A stretch of DNA of 64,000 nucleotides from Bryobacterales bacterium (GTDB lineage Bacteria; Acidobacteriota; Terriglobia; Bryobacterales; UBA6623), in NCBI GenBank assembly GCA_022826925.1, contig JAJDTX010000033.1, positions 16,645 through 80,644 on the forward strand. Reading direction: 5' to 3'. Below are positions 53,681 to 63,286 of the stretch, piece after piece (position 1 is the first letter of the stretch; every line of letters begins with the position of its first letter). Under the pieces are notes generated by a model, which saw nothing but the letters and a program-made list of their open reading frames with translations, made no database searches and had not been told where the DNA came from. The translations under genes were made by a program, and so were the position numbers.

Positions 53681-54973
53681 ATGCTTGATCGCGCCTACCT
53701 GCGACAACACTTTGATGAAGCCAAGGCCCGCTTGGCAGATCGAGTCGACTTGGACGTGCTTGAGCAGTTTGCCGAGACCGATGCCAGACGGCGCGCCGCG
53801 GTCACTGAGATGCAAGCGTTACAGGGGCAGCGCAACGAACTCAGCGCCAGCGTGGCCAAGGCAAAGCGCGCCGGCGAAGATGCCTCCGCAATGGTCGCGC
53901 AGTCTCGCGACGTGCATGCGCAGATCGGCAAGTACGAGGCCTCGGTGCATGAGCTGGACGAGAGTTTGAACTCGGTGCTGAGCCAGATTCCCAACGTTCC
54001 CCACGAGAGCGTGCCGGCGGGGGCTGACGAATCGGCCAACCGCGAGATCAGCCGCTGGGGCGAGCCGGCCGAGTTCGCGTTTCAACCCAAGCCGCATTGG
54101 GATCTCGGCGTGCAGCTGGGGATTGTCGATTTCGAGCGGGCGGCCAAGCTGGTGGGCTCGCGCTTCGCAGTGTATTGCGACGCCGGAGCCAAGCTCGAGC
54201 GCGCACTGATGAATTTCATGCTCGACGTGCACACTGGCGAGCATGGCTACCGCGAGATATTGCCGCCCTTTATCGCGAATTCCCGCAGCCTGTTCGGCAC
54301 AGGCCAGCTGCCGAAGTTCTCGCACGACCTGTTCAAGCTCGAGCGCACCGACTACTGGCTGGTGCCCACGGCCGAAGTGCCCCTGACGAACCTGTACGCC
54401 GGCGAGACGCTTGCCTATGACGACCTTCCGATATCGCTCACGGCATTCACGCCGTGCTTTCGTAGCGAGGCGGGTTCCTACGGCCGGGACGTGCGTGGCG
54501 TCATCCGCCAGCACCAGTTCCAAAAGGTCGAACTTGTCAAGTTTGCCAGCCCGGAAACCAGCTACGGCGAACTCGAGCGCCTTACCTCGGACGCCGAAGA
54601 CATCTTGCAGCGCCTGGGACTGCCGTATCGCAAGGTCTTGCTTTCGAGCGGGGACATGGGCTTCAGCGCGGCCAAGACCTACGATCTGGAAGTCTGGCTG
54701 CCGGGGCTCGGAGAGTACAAGGAAATTTCGTCCTGCAGCAACTTCGAAGCCTTCCAAGCCCGTCGCGCAAGGGTTCGCTTCAGGAGCGCCGAAGGCAGTC
54801 GCCACAAGCCGGAATTCGTGCACACGCTCAACGGGAGCGGCCTGGCCATAGGGCGCACTTGGCTGGCAATCTTGGAGAACTATCAGCAGGCCGATGGCAG
54901 CGTGGTCATGCCCGAGGCGCTGCGCAGCTACTTGAACGCCGAGCGCATCGACCCCAGCGGCGCGCTGGTCTGA
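53681..54973 (+). CDS. serS: seryl-tRNA synthetase
   Basis: 430 residues. The N-terminal antiparallel coiled coil ([17 protein letters not shown] to [20 protein letters not shown]) binds the long variable arm of tRNA-Ser. Class II motif 2 is [20 protein letters not shown] and motif 3 is [30 protein letters not shown] [14 protein letters not shown] and [13 protein letters not shown] are classic SerRS blocks. It starts at ATG 53681 ([11 protein letters not shown]); the longer frame before it is not family-like. Size is normal. Confidence 0.95.
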   Translation: MLDRAYLRQHFDEAKARLADRVDLDVLEQFAETDARRRAAVTEMQALQGQRNELSASVAKAKRAGEDASAMVAQSRDVHAQIGKYEASVHELDESLNSVLSQIPNVPHESVPAGADESANREISRWGEPAEFAFQPKPHWDLGVQLGIVDFERAAKLVGSRFAVYCDAGAKLERALMNFMLDVHTGEHGYREILPPFIANSRSLFGTGQLPKFSHDLFKLERTDYWLVPTAEVPLTNLYAGETLAYDDLPISLTAFTPCFRSEAGSYGRDVRGVIRQHQFQKVELVKFASPETSYGELERLTSDAEDILQRLGLPYRKVLLSSGDMGFSAAKTYDLEVWLPGLGEYKEISSCSNFEAFQARRARVRFRSAEGSRHKPEFVHTLNGSGLAIGRTWLAILENYQQADGSVVMPEALRSYLNAERIDPSGALV

Positions 54974-54982
54974 CGCAGCGCG

Positions 54983-55720
54983 TCAGGAGTATGCTCCCTT
55001 CAGGTCGTTCCATCTGACTCTCCATACGTCGGCGAAGGCTGCTAGGCCGTCACAGACCCCAACGGAGGAGTCAGGCTGATTGTTCCAGCGCACCGGGACT
55101 TCGACGATTGAGAAGCCAAGCTTGCGCGCAATGTAGAGCTGTTCCACGTCGAAGCCGAAACGTTCGATCCGCTGCTTGGCCGCGATTCGCTGGGCTGCCT
55201 GCCGGAGGAACAGCTTGAATCCGCACTGCGTGTCTGCGACGCGCAGTCCCGTGGCCAGCCTCACGTTGAGGTTGAACAGGCGGCCTACGCACTCGCGGTA
55301 CATGGGCTGATGGATCCCGATCAGCGAGCGGTCCAACGCGCGCGAGCCGATCGCCACCGCGTGGCCGCCCGCTTGCGCTGCCTTGACGAGCTTTTCCACT
55401 TCCGCGATCGGCGCGGACTCGTCGGCATCGCAAGACAGCACCCATTCGTGGCTGGCCTCGCGCATGCCGCGGCGCACGCTGTAGCCCTTGCCCCGGTTGG
55501 CATCGTTGCGGAAGACGCGCAGCGCGACGCCGCTGGCCGCCAACGCAGGCTGTTCCGACCGCGCGGTCTCCGAGGTGCCGTCCAGGGACCCGTCGTCGAC
55601 CACGATGACCTCGGACTCCTCAAACGGAGAGCCCGGAAGATAGCGCGACACGTTGCGCAGCGTCGCCGGCAGGCGGCGCGCTTCGTTGAAGGCCGGGATC
55701 ACGAGGCTGAGGGACGGCAC
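54983..55720 (-). CDS. family 2 glycosyltransferase (dolichyl-phosphate glucosyltransferase-like)
   Basis: 245 residues if started at GTG 55720 (PSLSLVIPAFNEARRLP). The GT-A fold shows EVIVVDDGSLDGTSE, NDANRGKGYSVRRGM and LSCDADES (DxD metal site), then GSRALDRSLIGIH, VGRLFNLNVRLATGL and DTQCGFKLFLRQAA, which resemble polyisoprenyl-phosphate glycosyltransferases (ALG5-like). No transmembrane tail is seen. The start lies 5 bases after the upstream sulfotransferase-like gene stop, so an operon. A longer upstream frame would overlap that gene and is rejected. Confidence 0.88.
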   Translation of the reverse strand: MPSLSLVIPAFNEARRLPATLRNVSRYLPGSPFEESEVIVVDDGSLDGTSETARSEQPALAASGVALRVFRNDANRGKGYSVRRGMREASHEWVLSCDADESAPIAEVEKLVKAAQAGGHAVAIGSRALDRSLIGIHQPMYRECVGRLFNLNVRLATGLRVADTQCGFKLFLRQAAQRIAAKQRIERFGFDVEQLYIARKLGFSIVEVPVRWNNQPDSSVGVCDGLAAFADVWRVRWNDLKGAYS

Positions 55721-55725
55721 GGGGA

Positions 55726-56454
55726 TCAGGCGCGAAGGGCTCGCTCTTGCAGCGCCGCGTAATACGGACGGCACTCCTCCAGCAGCGGGCCGAGCTCGGG
55801 CGGGAACGGTTCGGGTTTCGGCCGGTACGGCCGGAATCCGGTGCTTTGGTGAGCGCTCTCGTACCATTCCGACGCCCATACGCCATCGAACGCCTTGGGC
55901 CCGTCCGGCCAACGCAGCATCGCCTCTTCAAACGGTATTTCGAGGTGCGCGCACAGCGCCGCCAGAGCTCCTGGCGGGTCCGTCAGCAGGTCGCGGGCAT
56001 CCAGCACGGCGGGAGTCTGGCCCCAATCCTCCAGCATTTCGACGAGCTCACACTGTCGTGCGAAGCCCGCGTCGCGCATGCGCGGCTGCCCGATGCGCAG
56101 CAGCAGTGAAGTCAGGACCTGTTCCGGGTCTCGCGTGAGGAACACGTTGCGCGTGCTCCGCATGAAGTCTAGGTTCAGGTCGACCAGGTGGTGAGCCATC
56201 TGTTTGAAGAACACCACCGGGCTGGCCCACGGCCCGAGGATTGATTCGCGGGCCACGCGATCGCCATCGGAGTCTTGGGCGGCCAAGCAGGCCTCGCGCA
56301 GCGGGTGCTGCGCGCCGCTGACCCGCAGGAAGTGAGCGTACAGGGGCTCGTCGACGACCGTGGTGTCGCTGCGCTGGGAGAACGAGTACATCAGGGCCGT
56401 GGACACGTTGCGCGGTCCGGACCATAGACAGATCCGTTTCGTTGAATCAGTCAT
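55726..56454 (-). CDS. sulfotransferase-like P-loop protein
   Basis: 242 residues. MTDSTKRICLWSGPRNVSTAL contains the loop SGPRNVSTALMYSF, which resembles the phosphosulfate-binding loop of sulfotransferases; STRNVFLTRDPEQVLTSLL later matches their 3'-phosphate-binding R/S motif. HLEIPFEEAMLRWPDG follows. This small family often appears beside branched-chain aminotransferases, not here. ATG 56454 is used; longer upstream frames read into the divergent thioredoxin-like gene. Start of an operon with the glycosyltransferase. Acceptor unknown. Confidence 0.8.
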   Translation of the reverse strand: MTDSTKRICLWSGPRNVSTALMYSFSQRSDTTVVDEPLYAHFLRVSGAQHPLREACLAAQDSDGDRVARESILGPWASPVVFFKQMAHHLVDLNLDFMRSTRNVFLTRDPEQVLTSLLLRIGQPRMRDAGFARQCELVEMLEDWGQTPAVLDARDLLTDPPGALAALCAHLEIPFEEAMLRWPDGPKAFDGVWASEWYESAHQSTGFRPYRPKPEPFPPELGPLLEECRPYYAALQERALRA

Positions 56455-56660
56455 GAGCAGGGCATTCGCTGCCGAGGCCGGTCGATCCCGTCGACGCCGG
56501 CCGTTGGCGCGGGCGTGCCGAACAATTGGGCGCGGAGCTCGCCGTTGGCTCGTCGTCCATTTTGGCACGCGCCTCGCCGGGCGGGCGCGCCCCGTGCGAA
56601 GGCGAGCGGGTCCGAAGCTGCTCGAGCAACCTTGCCGCAATGCTCTGCCATGATGGATTC

Positions 56661-58544
56661 ATGGCAGACGCTGTCGGCCGCGGCGCCCAGGTGATTGAGC
56701 CGGGAACCGTGAACGCTCCGGAGTTCCCGCCCGGGCTGGAATGGCTCAACACGGACACGGCGCTGTCCATCAAGGACCTGCGCGGCAAGATCGTGCTGCT
56801 GGACTTCTGGACCTATTGCTGCATCAACTGCATGCACGCGCTCGAGGACCTCAAGCGCCTGGAGAGCAAGTACCGCGACGAGCTCGTCGTTATCGGCGTC
56901 CATTCGGCCAAGTTCGACGCCGAGAAGCACACTGACAGGATTCGCGAGGCGATCCTGCGCTACAGCATCGACCATCCGGTGGTGAACGACGCCGAAATGC
57001 GCGTGTGGCAGGAATATGCAGTGCGGGCGTGGCCCACGTTCATGCTGGTCGACCCCCTGGGCAAGGTCTTCGGGACCCATTCCGGAGAACAGGTTTTCGA
57101 CCTCTTCGACAAGGTTATCTCGCAGATGGTCCAGCACTACGACGCTGCCGGGGCATTGCGCCGGGGCCCGTTGCAGAATGTCTCCGAGGCCAGCCGCGTT
57201 CCGGATTCGCTGCTGTCGTTCCCCGGCAAGGTCCTCGCCGATGCGGCTGGCGGCAGGCTGTTCATCGCCGACTCGAACCACCATCGGATCGTGGTGGCCT
57301 CGCTGACGGATGGCACGGTATGCCAAGTCATCGGCGGCTGCGAGCCGGGATTCGCGGACGGCACAGCCGAGGCGGCGCGCTTCTGCCAGCCGCAAGGGAT
57401 GGCTCTGAGCGCAGAAAGGCTGTACGTTGCCGACACCGGCAACCACGCGATCCGCGTGGTCGATTTGGACAGGCCAGCCGTGTCCACTCTCGCGGGGGAC
57501 GGCCAGCAAGACACCGAGTGGAACAGTCAGCCCGGATCGCTGGAAGGCCGGAGGTTGAACTCGCCTTGGGACGTGCATCTCGCGCACGGCGTGCTGTTCG
57601 TCGCCATGGCCGGGAACCACCAGATCTTTGGCATTGACCTGGATGGAGGGTATATCGCGAGCCACGCAGGAAGCGGTCGCGAGGACCACGTTGACGGCCC
57701 TTTGATGGCCGCGGCTCTGGCGCAGCCAAGCGGCTTGACGTCAGACGGGGAGAGCCTGTTCGTCGCCGATAGCGAAGTCAGCTCGATCCGGGCCGTTTCG
57801 CTCGACCCGCGGGGAGGGCACGTGCGCACGGTCGTTGGGAAGGGACTGTTCGACTTCGGAGATGTTGATGGCGTGGGGCAAGAAGTCCGCCTCCAGCACC
57901 CGCTCGGCGTTGCGTATGCAGACGGCAAGCTATTCATCGCCGACACCTACAACAACAAGATCAAGTCCATCGCGCTGCCGATGCTCCACGCGAAGACACT
58001 GGCCGGCAGCGGAGACGCCGGCTGCCGGGACGGGGCCGCCAGCGAGGCGCGCTTCAACCAGCCGGGCGGCCTGAGCCATGCGGATGGCAGCCTCTACGTT
58101 GCCGACACGAACAATCACGCCATACGCAAGGTCGATCTCCAGACCGGAGCCGTCTCAGCGTGGCCTGTGCGCGAGGCGGCCCGGCTGGTGCCTCCGCGAC
58201 GGGCCCTGCGGACGCTTCCCGAACGCCCGGTCAGGCCCGGGATCGTAACCGTTAGGGTTGGCGCTGAATTGCCCGCGGACCGAGTTCTCGCTCGTGAGGC
58301 ATCGTCAGGGGTGACTGTTCGCGTCGGAGAGCGCGTTTTTCCAGCAGTCTTTCGGGACGGAATCGCGGAGACGTCCCTTGAAATCAGCCAAGACGAGATG
58401 CTCCATGTCGAGGCGGTCATCTACTACTGCAGCACCGGACGAAGCGGCGCCTGCTATTGCCACAGCTCGACGCGGGTCCTGCCGCTGCGCACCGATGAGG
58501 CCGGGCCTTCCGAGATTGAGCTCGGATTTGCGGTCAGCGCCTGA
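56661..58544 (+). CDS. thioredoxin-like plus NHL beta-propeller protein (NHLRC2-like)
   Basis: 627 residues. A thioredoxin-like domain (about 15-165: KDLRGKIVLLDFWTYCCINC, CINC active site at residues 54-57, and VRAWPTFMLVDPLGKV with the cis-Pro) precedes a six-bladed NHL propeller (FIADSNHHRIVV, YVADTGNHAIRVVDL, FVADSEVSSIRAVSL, FIADTYNNKIKSI, YVADTNNHAIRKVDL) and a C-terminal beta domain. The arrangement, including CCINC, is that of NHLRC2. ATG 56661 is used, with an alternative at 56640. No signal peptide, so presumably cytoplasmic. Exact redox role unknown. Confidence 0.9.
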   Translation: MADAVGRGAQVIEPGTVNAPEFPPGLEWLNTDTALSIKDLRGKIVLLDFWTYCCINCMHALEDLKRLESKYRDELVVIGVHSAKFDAEKHTDRIREAILRYSIDHPVVNDAEMRVWQEYAVRAWPTFMLVDPLGKVFGTHSGEQVFDLFDKVISQMVQHYDAAGALRRGPLQNVSEASRVPDSLLSFPGKVLADAAGGRLFIADSNHHRIVVASLTDGTVCQVIGGCEPGFADGTAEAARFCQPQGMALSAERLYVADTGNHAIRVVDLDRPAVSTLAGDGQQDTEWNSQPGSLEGRRLNSPWDVHLAHGVLFVAMAGNHQIFGIDLDGGYIASHAGSGREDHVDGPLMAAALAQPSGLTSDGESLFVADSEVSSIRAVSLDPRGGHVRTVVGKGLFDFGDVDGVGQEVRLQHPLGVAYADGKLFIADTYNNKIKSIALPMLHAKTLAGSGDAGCRDGAASEARFNQPGGLSHADGSLYVADTNNHAIRKVDLQTGAVSAWPVREAARLVPPRRALRTLPERPVRPGIVTVRVGAELPADRVLAREASSGVTVRVGERVFPAVFRDGIAETSLEISQDEMLHVEAVIYYCSTGRSGACYCHSSTRVLPLRTDEAGPSEIELGFAVSA

Positions 58545-58585
58545 CTAGGGCTTGGCTCGCCGCCTGTCCTTGGCCGGATCCGCGA

Positions 58586-58768
58586 TCACCCGTCCTCGAC
58601 ACGGAAGGTGCCGACCGGCTGCTCCTCGGCGAGGTCGGCGTCCCACGCCGCGCGACACACAGCGAGCAACTGATCCAAGACTTGTGCGGCCTGCGCTGCC
58701 TCGTCGGCCGGGACTGGCTCGCCAGTGCCGCCATCTCTCTTGGATGAACTTGGAACAGGGTCGCTCAT
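58586..58768 (-). CDS. small acidic hypothetical protein
   Basis: 60 residues: MSDPVPSSSKRDGGTGEPVP, then a helical part (DEAAQAAQVLDQLLAVCRAAW) and an acidic end. GC-rich third codon positions support coding. It fits between two converging/serial plus-strand genes on the opposite strand. No family is recognised. It could also be a chance open frame. Confidence 0.4.
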   Translation of the reverse strand: MSDPVPSSSKRDGGTGEPVPADEAAQAAQVLDQLLAVCRAAWDADLAEEQPVGTFRVEDG

Positions 58769-58870
58769 CAGAATCGCGGGACTTGTCCCGGTGGGTCCAT
58801 TATGCGCCCGTTCGGCCGACGGATCGACCGCCGGTGCCGTGCTAACATCGTCCGAACGAGGACCGACGGC

Positions 58871-60634
58871 ATGGCTGAAACCATTGCAAGGCTATTTCAA
58901 GACGTGATCGCGTATGGCAAGGCAGACGCGATTCTCACCAAGGATTCCGGCACCTACGAGCCCATTTCTTCAGCTGAGCTGGAGCGGCGTTGCATCCAAC
59001 TGCACTCCGCCTTGGCCGAGGCGGGCCTGCAGAAGGGCGACAAGTGCGCCCTGATCTCCGAGAACCGCTGGGAGTGGGCCGTGGCCGACTTCGCAATGAT
59101 GACGGCGGGCATCATCAGCGTCCCGATCTATCCGACGCTGCTGGCCGACCAGGTGCGCTACCTGCTCGAACACTCCGAGTCCAGGGCGATCTTCTGCTCG
59201 ACCGAGGGCCAGCTGGAGAAGATTCTCTCCGTTCGCGACCAATTGCCCAACCTCACTCTTGTGATCGGTTTTGACAGGACTGATCAGGAGGGAGTGGCGA
59301 ACTTGGCCGATCTCATCGGCGAGGCCAGCCCCGACGCCGCGGCCCGGCAGCGCTTCGAAGCAGCGTTGGAGGCCGTCGAGCCCGGCGATCTGGCGAGCAT
59401 CATCTACACGTCGGGCACGACGGGCGTTCCCAAGGGCGTGATGCTGTCGCATTCCAACATCTGCACCAACATTCGTGACTCGAAGATCGACACGGAAGCG
59501 GACGATGTGGCCCTGTCGTTCCTGCCGCTGTGCCATATCGCCGAGCGCCTGGCGGACTATGTCTATTTCTCCGGCGGCGTCACGGTGGCGTATGCGGAGT
59601 CGATGGACACCGTGGCCGCCAACATGGGCGAGGTCAAACCCACCATGGCGGTCGGCGTTCCGAGATTCTTCGAAAAGGTCCACGACCGCGTGATGGCGGC
59701 GATGGCCACCGCCCCTGCCATCCGACGCAACCTGTTTCACTGGGCGGTTGGCGTGGGCAAGGCCGCGACGCCGTACCGCTTGCAGGGCAAGCCGCTGCCG
59801 GGGTTGCTTGGCATCAAGCACAGCGTGGCCGACAAGCTCGTCTTCACCAAGCTGCGCGGCCGGCTGGGCGGCAGGATCCGCTTCTTTGTGTCCGGGGCCG
59901 CCCCGTTGGCGAAACACCTGGCCGAGTTCTTCTATGCGCTGGGGCTGCCGATCCGCGAGGCCTATGGACTGACCGAAACGTCCCCCTTGGTCTCGGTCAA
60001 CCCGATCGACGCACTCAGATTCGGCACGGTCGGCACGATCATTCCGAACGTTGAGGTGCGCATTGCCGAGGATGGCGAAATCCTCGTCCGCGGCCCGAAC
60101 ATCATGCAGGGCTACTTCAAGATGGAGGAGCAGACCGCCGAGGTCATGGACGGGGACTGGTTCCACACCGGGGACATCGGCCACTTGGACGAGGACGGGT
60201 ACCTTTCCATCACCGACCGCAAGAAGGACCTGTTCAAGACCTCTGGCGGGAAATACATCGCGCCCTCGCCGATCGAAGGCCGCCTCAAGAGCAGCCCGCT
60301 GATCGAGCTCGCGGTGGTCGTGGCCGAGCGGCGCAACTTCCCGAGCGCCTTGGTGGTGCCGGCGTTCGAGGCCCTGCAGGCTTGGGCGGAGGCCAGCGGC
60401 ATCGAGGCTGCCAACAATGAGGAACTCTGCGCGAATGCGGCCGTGCAAGAGCACGTCATGTCCGAGGTGGCAGCGCTGTGCAGCGACATGGCCGGCTACG
60501 AGCAGATCAAGAAGATCGCGCTGATTCCGAGTGATTTCACCATCGGAGGCGGGGAACTCACGCCGACCATGAAGGTGCGGCGGGGCGTAGTTTACGAAAA
60601 GTACGCCAGCCAGATCGACGCGATTTACTCGTAA
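58871..60634 (+). CDS. long-chain acyl-CoA synthetase (AMP-forming)
   Basis: 587 residues of the ANL superfamily. IIYTSGTTGVPKGVMLSHSN is the ATP-binding P-loop; FVSGAAPLAKHLAEFFYALG, REAYGLTETSPLVSVNP, WFHTGDIGHLDEDGYLSITDRKKDLFKTSGGKYIAP are A4-A8 motifs and the catalytic Lys region follows near the C-terminus (MKVRRGVVYEKY). It activates fatty acids to acyl-CoA through acyl-AMP, the FAA1/FadD15 type. ATG 58871 is used; TAACAT upstream could be its -10. A GTG-initiated longer frame is less likely. Confidence 0.92.
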   Translation: MAETIARLFQDVIAYGKADAILTKDSGTYEPISSAELERRCIQLHSALAEAGLQKGDKCALISENRWEWAVADFAMMTAGIISVPIYPTLLADQVRYLLEHSESRAIFCSTEGQLEKILSVRDQLPNLTLVIGFDRTDQEGVANLADLIGEASPDAAARQRFEAALEAVEPGDLASIIYTSGTTGVPKGVMLSHSNICTNIRDSKIDTEADDVALSFLPLCHIAERLADYVYFSGGVTVAYAESMDTVAANMGEVKPTMAVGVPRFFEKVHDRVMAAMATAPAIRRNLFHWAVGVGKAATPYRLQGKPLPGLLGIKHSVADKLVFTKLRGRLGGRIRFFVSGAAPLAKHLAEFFYALGLPIREAYGLTETSPLVSVNPIDALRFGTVGTIIPNVEVRIAEDGEILVRGPNIMQGYFKMEEQTAEVMDGDWFHTGDIGHLDEDGYLSITDRKKDLFKTSGGKYIAPSPIEGRLKSSPLIELAVVVAERRNFPSALVVPAFEALQAWAEASGIEAANNEELCANAAVQEHVMSEVAALCSDMAGYEQIKKIALIPSDFTIGGGELTPTMKVRRGVVYEKYASQIDAIYS

Positions 60635-60666
60635 CGCCTCGCTGGCAGGCCCTGTCTAACTGAGCG

Positions 60667-61968
60667 ATGGGCGGGATGCATCTCAGATCCGGCAACGCCC
60701 GCCTTGGCGGGCTGGCCGCGCTGTGCGTCTTGGCTGCGGCCGGGCTTGCCGGCCAGACCGCGTTTCCGCTGCGTGCCGTCGAGTTCGAGGGCAACGCCAA
60801 CTTCCCGAGCGAGGACTTGGCTGCGGTCACCGGCTTGGAGATCGGGCAGCCGGTGCGCAAGCCCGATTTCGACCGGGCGCTGCGCAAGCTGAACGAGACC
60901 GGGCTGTTCGAGTCGCTGCGCTATCGCTATGAACCGCTCGACGGAGGATACCGGCTGACCATAGCGGTGCAGGAGCTCGCGGAACTGTACGGGGTCCGCT
61001 TCCAAGGTTTCGATGCACCCGCGGAGGATCCCGCGAAGCTGCTGCAAGAGAGGTTGCCGCTGTACGTCGGCTTGGTGCCTGCTGGCGGGCCCATGGTGCG
61101 GATGATGGTCAACGCGCTGCAGGCCTGGTGGGAAGGGCACGGCGGCGAAGCGGAGATCGTCGCCGATCTCGTCCCGACCACGGGGGGCGGGTTCGAGATG
61201 CTGGTCGGGCCGGAGCGCGAGACAAGCAACATCGCCTTTACCACGTTTCGCAACACCGGCGACGTGGACCCGCTGGAGTTGCAGCGGACCTTCAACCAAG
61301 CGGCGATCGGCGAGCCGTACTCCGAGCCCCGGCTGCTCGAGCTGCTCTATCACAACGCTCGTCCGCTGTATACCGAGCGCGGTTACATGAACGTAGAGTT
61401 CTGCCCGTGCGATGTCAGTCCCGACCCCGACACGGCCGGCCTGTTGGTCGAGGTCGAGGTGCAACAGGGCGAGGTCTACCTGTTCGGTGACTTGGCGTGG
61501 CCCGAGCCCCTGCCGATCGATCCAGAGAGCTTGGCGAGGGTGAACCAGATCGGCCCGGGCCAGGTCGCCAACATTCGGGCGGCCTACGACACGATGGCAG
61601 CCATCGGAGAGGGCATGAAGCGCCAGGGTTACATGAAGGCCCACGCGCGCTTCGACGAGCGGACCGATCATGACGAACGCTTGGTGCATCTGGACATCGA
61701 AATCAGCCCCGGCCAGCAGTATCTGTTCTCGCGGCTGATCGTGAAGGGGCTGGACATACTCTCCGAGCCGGCCGTGCGCAAGCGCTGGGGCATGCAGCGG
61801 GACCAGCCCTTTGACGTGCGCTATCCCGCCTACTTCTTGGACCGCGTCAAGGCGGACGCGATGTTTGAGGGTCTCAAGCGAACCTCGTGGAGCGTCGATA
61901 TCGACGAGGCTGCAGGACGGGTCGACGTGACGCTGGTCTTTTCCGGACTCGCCGAGGAGAGTCGCTAG
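60667..61968 (+). CDS. secreted POTRA-domain protein without Omp85 barrel
   Basis: 433 residues. Signal peptide LGGLAALCVLAAAGLAGQ, then BamA-type POTRA modules: AVEFEGNANFPSEDLAAVTGL and KLNETGLFESLRYRYEPLDG (first), FTTFRNTGDVDPLELQRTFNQ and LYTERGYMNVEFCP (later), and YLFSRLIVKGLDILSEPAVRKRWGM (last). There is no C-terminal beta-barrel or terminal Phe: it ends with LVFSGLAEESR. It may be a soluble POTRA scaffold helping BAM/TAM or a paralogue. It starts 32 bases after the acyl-CoA synthetase. Confidence 0.85.
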   Translation: MGGMHLRSGNARLGGLAALCVLAAAGLAGQTAFPLRAVEFEGNANFPSEDLAAVTGLEIGQPVRKPDFDRALRKLNETGLFESLRYRYEPLDGGYRLTIAVQELAELYGVRFQGFDAPAEDPAKLLQERLPLYVGLVPAGGPMVRMMVNALQAWWEGHGGEAEIVADLVPTTGGGFEMLVGPERETSNIAFTTFRNTGDVDPLELQRTFNQAAIGEPYSEPRLLELLYHNARPLYTERGYMNVEFCPCDVSPDPDTAGLLVEVEVQQGEVYLFGDLAWPEPLPIDPESLARVNQIGPGQVANIRAAYDTMAAIGEGMKRQGYMKAHARFDERTDHDERLVHLDIEISPGQQYLFSRLIVKGLDILSEPAVRKRWGMQRDQPFDVRYPAYFLDRVKADAMFEGLKRTSWSVDIDEAAGRVDVTLVFSGLAEESR

Positions 61969-61996
61969 CGGGCGCGTTGCGGTCGGACCGAAGCAC

Positions 61997-62950
61997 TCAG
62001 GCGCGGGCCTTGTACATGCCGTGTCGGTAGACCACCGCTCGGCTCGGAATCGCCGGGTCGTAGAGCACCGTCACGGTCTGGCCGTTGCGCAATTCAGGGT
62101 TGCGCTCCCGGGCCCTGAGCGTCTGCCGCTTGCCGCTCGCGTCGTAGTTCACCAGGAAAGACCGGACGCCGCCTCTGCGGCGAACGTCCGCGGTGAACCC
62201 GGACACGGCCTTGCCTGACGCTGCCAGTCTGCGGTGGAGCCTGCGCTGGGCTTCGGCGAATCCGGCAGCGAGCAGGAGTACGGCTGCGATGAACACAACC
62301 ATGGCCGTGGTGACCGGCGAGGTGAGTTCTGGCAGGTAGTGCTGCTCCGGATTCAATGGCATGTACACGACCTCTGTGGTGTCGCCCTCGCTGACGCGGG
62401 CGTACACCCGCTGCGGGACGCTCTGGTTCACGCGCATGGGCGTTCCAGCGTCGGCGGTATAGGTGTAGCCGAGAAAGTACAGGGTGCGGCCGTCTTCGAG
62501 GCTGCGCGCGTCCCGCGAGTGGACCGTGGCAGGTGCCGAGACGCCTTCTTGGTCGAGCAGCTTCTTCGAAGGCGGTGCGGGCAGGTACCCGAAATGTTGG
62601 TGCGAGAGCAAGCTGAACACTGCCAGCACCGCCACCCACACGGCTAGCACCAGCTTGCCTCGGGTTGTCAGCGCCACGTTGCGAGGAGCCGGAGCCCGCA
62701 ATTCCGGCTCGATATTGGAATCGTCGGCACTCGCGCTGGGGGCCGCTTCGCGCCGTGGGGTCGATCGGGCCCCCTGATCGGCACCTGCCAGGCCCCGGCG
62801 CAATGCAAGCGAGCCGGCTGCGATCAGGCCGACTCCCAGCCACAGGACCTCACCGCCTTCGGGCAGGGACATCACGATGGCAAAGCCCCCCGAGATTGCC
62901 AGCGATGCGCCTAGGGCGAGCCAGATCTTGCTTGCCTGACCGGATTGCAT
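61997..62950 (-). CDS. DUF3592-like membrane protein
   Basis: 317 residues. Two N-terminal hydrophobic segments (IWLALGASLAISGGFAIVM, VLWLGVGLIAAGSLAL), then LVLAVWVAVLAVFSLL and AMVVFIAAVLLLAAGFA with a beta-rich domain between and after: SLEDGRTLYFLGYTYTADAG, DTTEVVYMPLNPEQHYLPE, GQTVTVLYDPAIPSRAVVYRHG. The VLYDP and YDxxxP-type motif marks DUF3592. Function unknown. ATG 62950 is used. Confidence 0.82.
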   Translation of the reverse strand: MQSGQASKIWLALGASLAISGGFAIVMSLPEGGEVLWLGVGLIAAGSLALRRGLAGADQGARSTPRREAAPSASADDSNIEPELRAPAPRNVALTTRGKLVLAVWVAVLAVFSLLSHQHFGYLPAPPSKKLLDQEGVSAPATVHSRDARSLEDGRTLYFLGYTYTADAGTPMRVNQSVPQRVYARVSEGDTTEVVYMPLNPEQHYLPELTSPVTTAMVVFIAAVLLLAAGFAEAQRRLHRRLAASGKAVSGFTADVRRRGGVRSFLVNYDASGKRQTLRARERNPELRNGQTVTVLYDPAIPSRAVVYRHGMYKARA

Positions 62951-63192
62951 GGCCGCACTTCAGTCTATGACAGCAGGAATTGCAGCCGAACAGCTGTGCC
63001 TTCGTGAAGCCGCAGCGTCCATTCTTGCGCGCGACCGAGACGCCGGTCGCCCGACCAGAGCGGAGCAGTCCAGTCTTTGGTTGGGAGGATTGAATGTGGT
63101 ACGCTGTGTTGGCTTTGGGCGCACGGTTCGGACGCTCGTAATTGCTTGGGAACAAACAGCTTGCTAAGAATGGACGCCTTGTGTCCGCCTCC

Positions 63193-63220
63193 TTGGTGAG
63201 ATCGCCGGGCTAGATACTAT
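63193..63220 (+). promoter_or_regulatory. promoter of the truncated recQ gene
   Basis: TTGGTG (63193-63198), a 16-base spacer, and TACTAT (63215-63220). Start of recQ is at 63287, leaving a leader of about 60 bases. Confidence 0.45.
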
Positions 63221-63286
63221 CCCGTCGGACGCGCTCTCGTTGAAGTCCGATCGCGGGGAAGTCTTCCACACGGGCACGGGGCGCCG

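Noticed and set aside
58970..60454. 494-codon minus-strand frame opposite the acyl-CoA synthetase.
   Set aside because: Composition typical of an antisense shadow (runs of Arg/Gly/Gln/His), while the sense frame has all ANL motifs.
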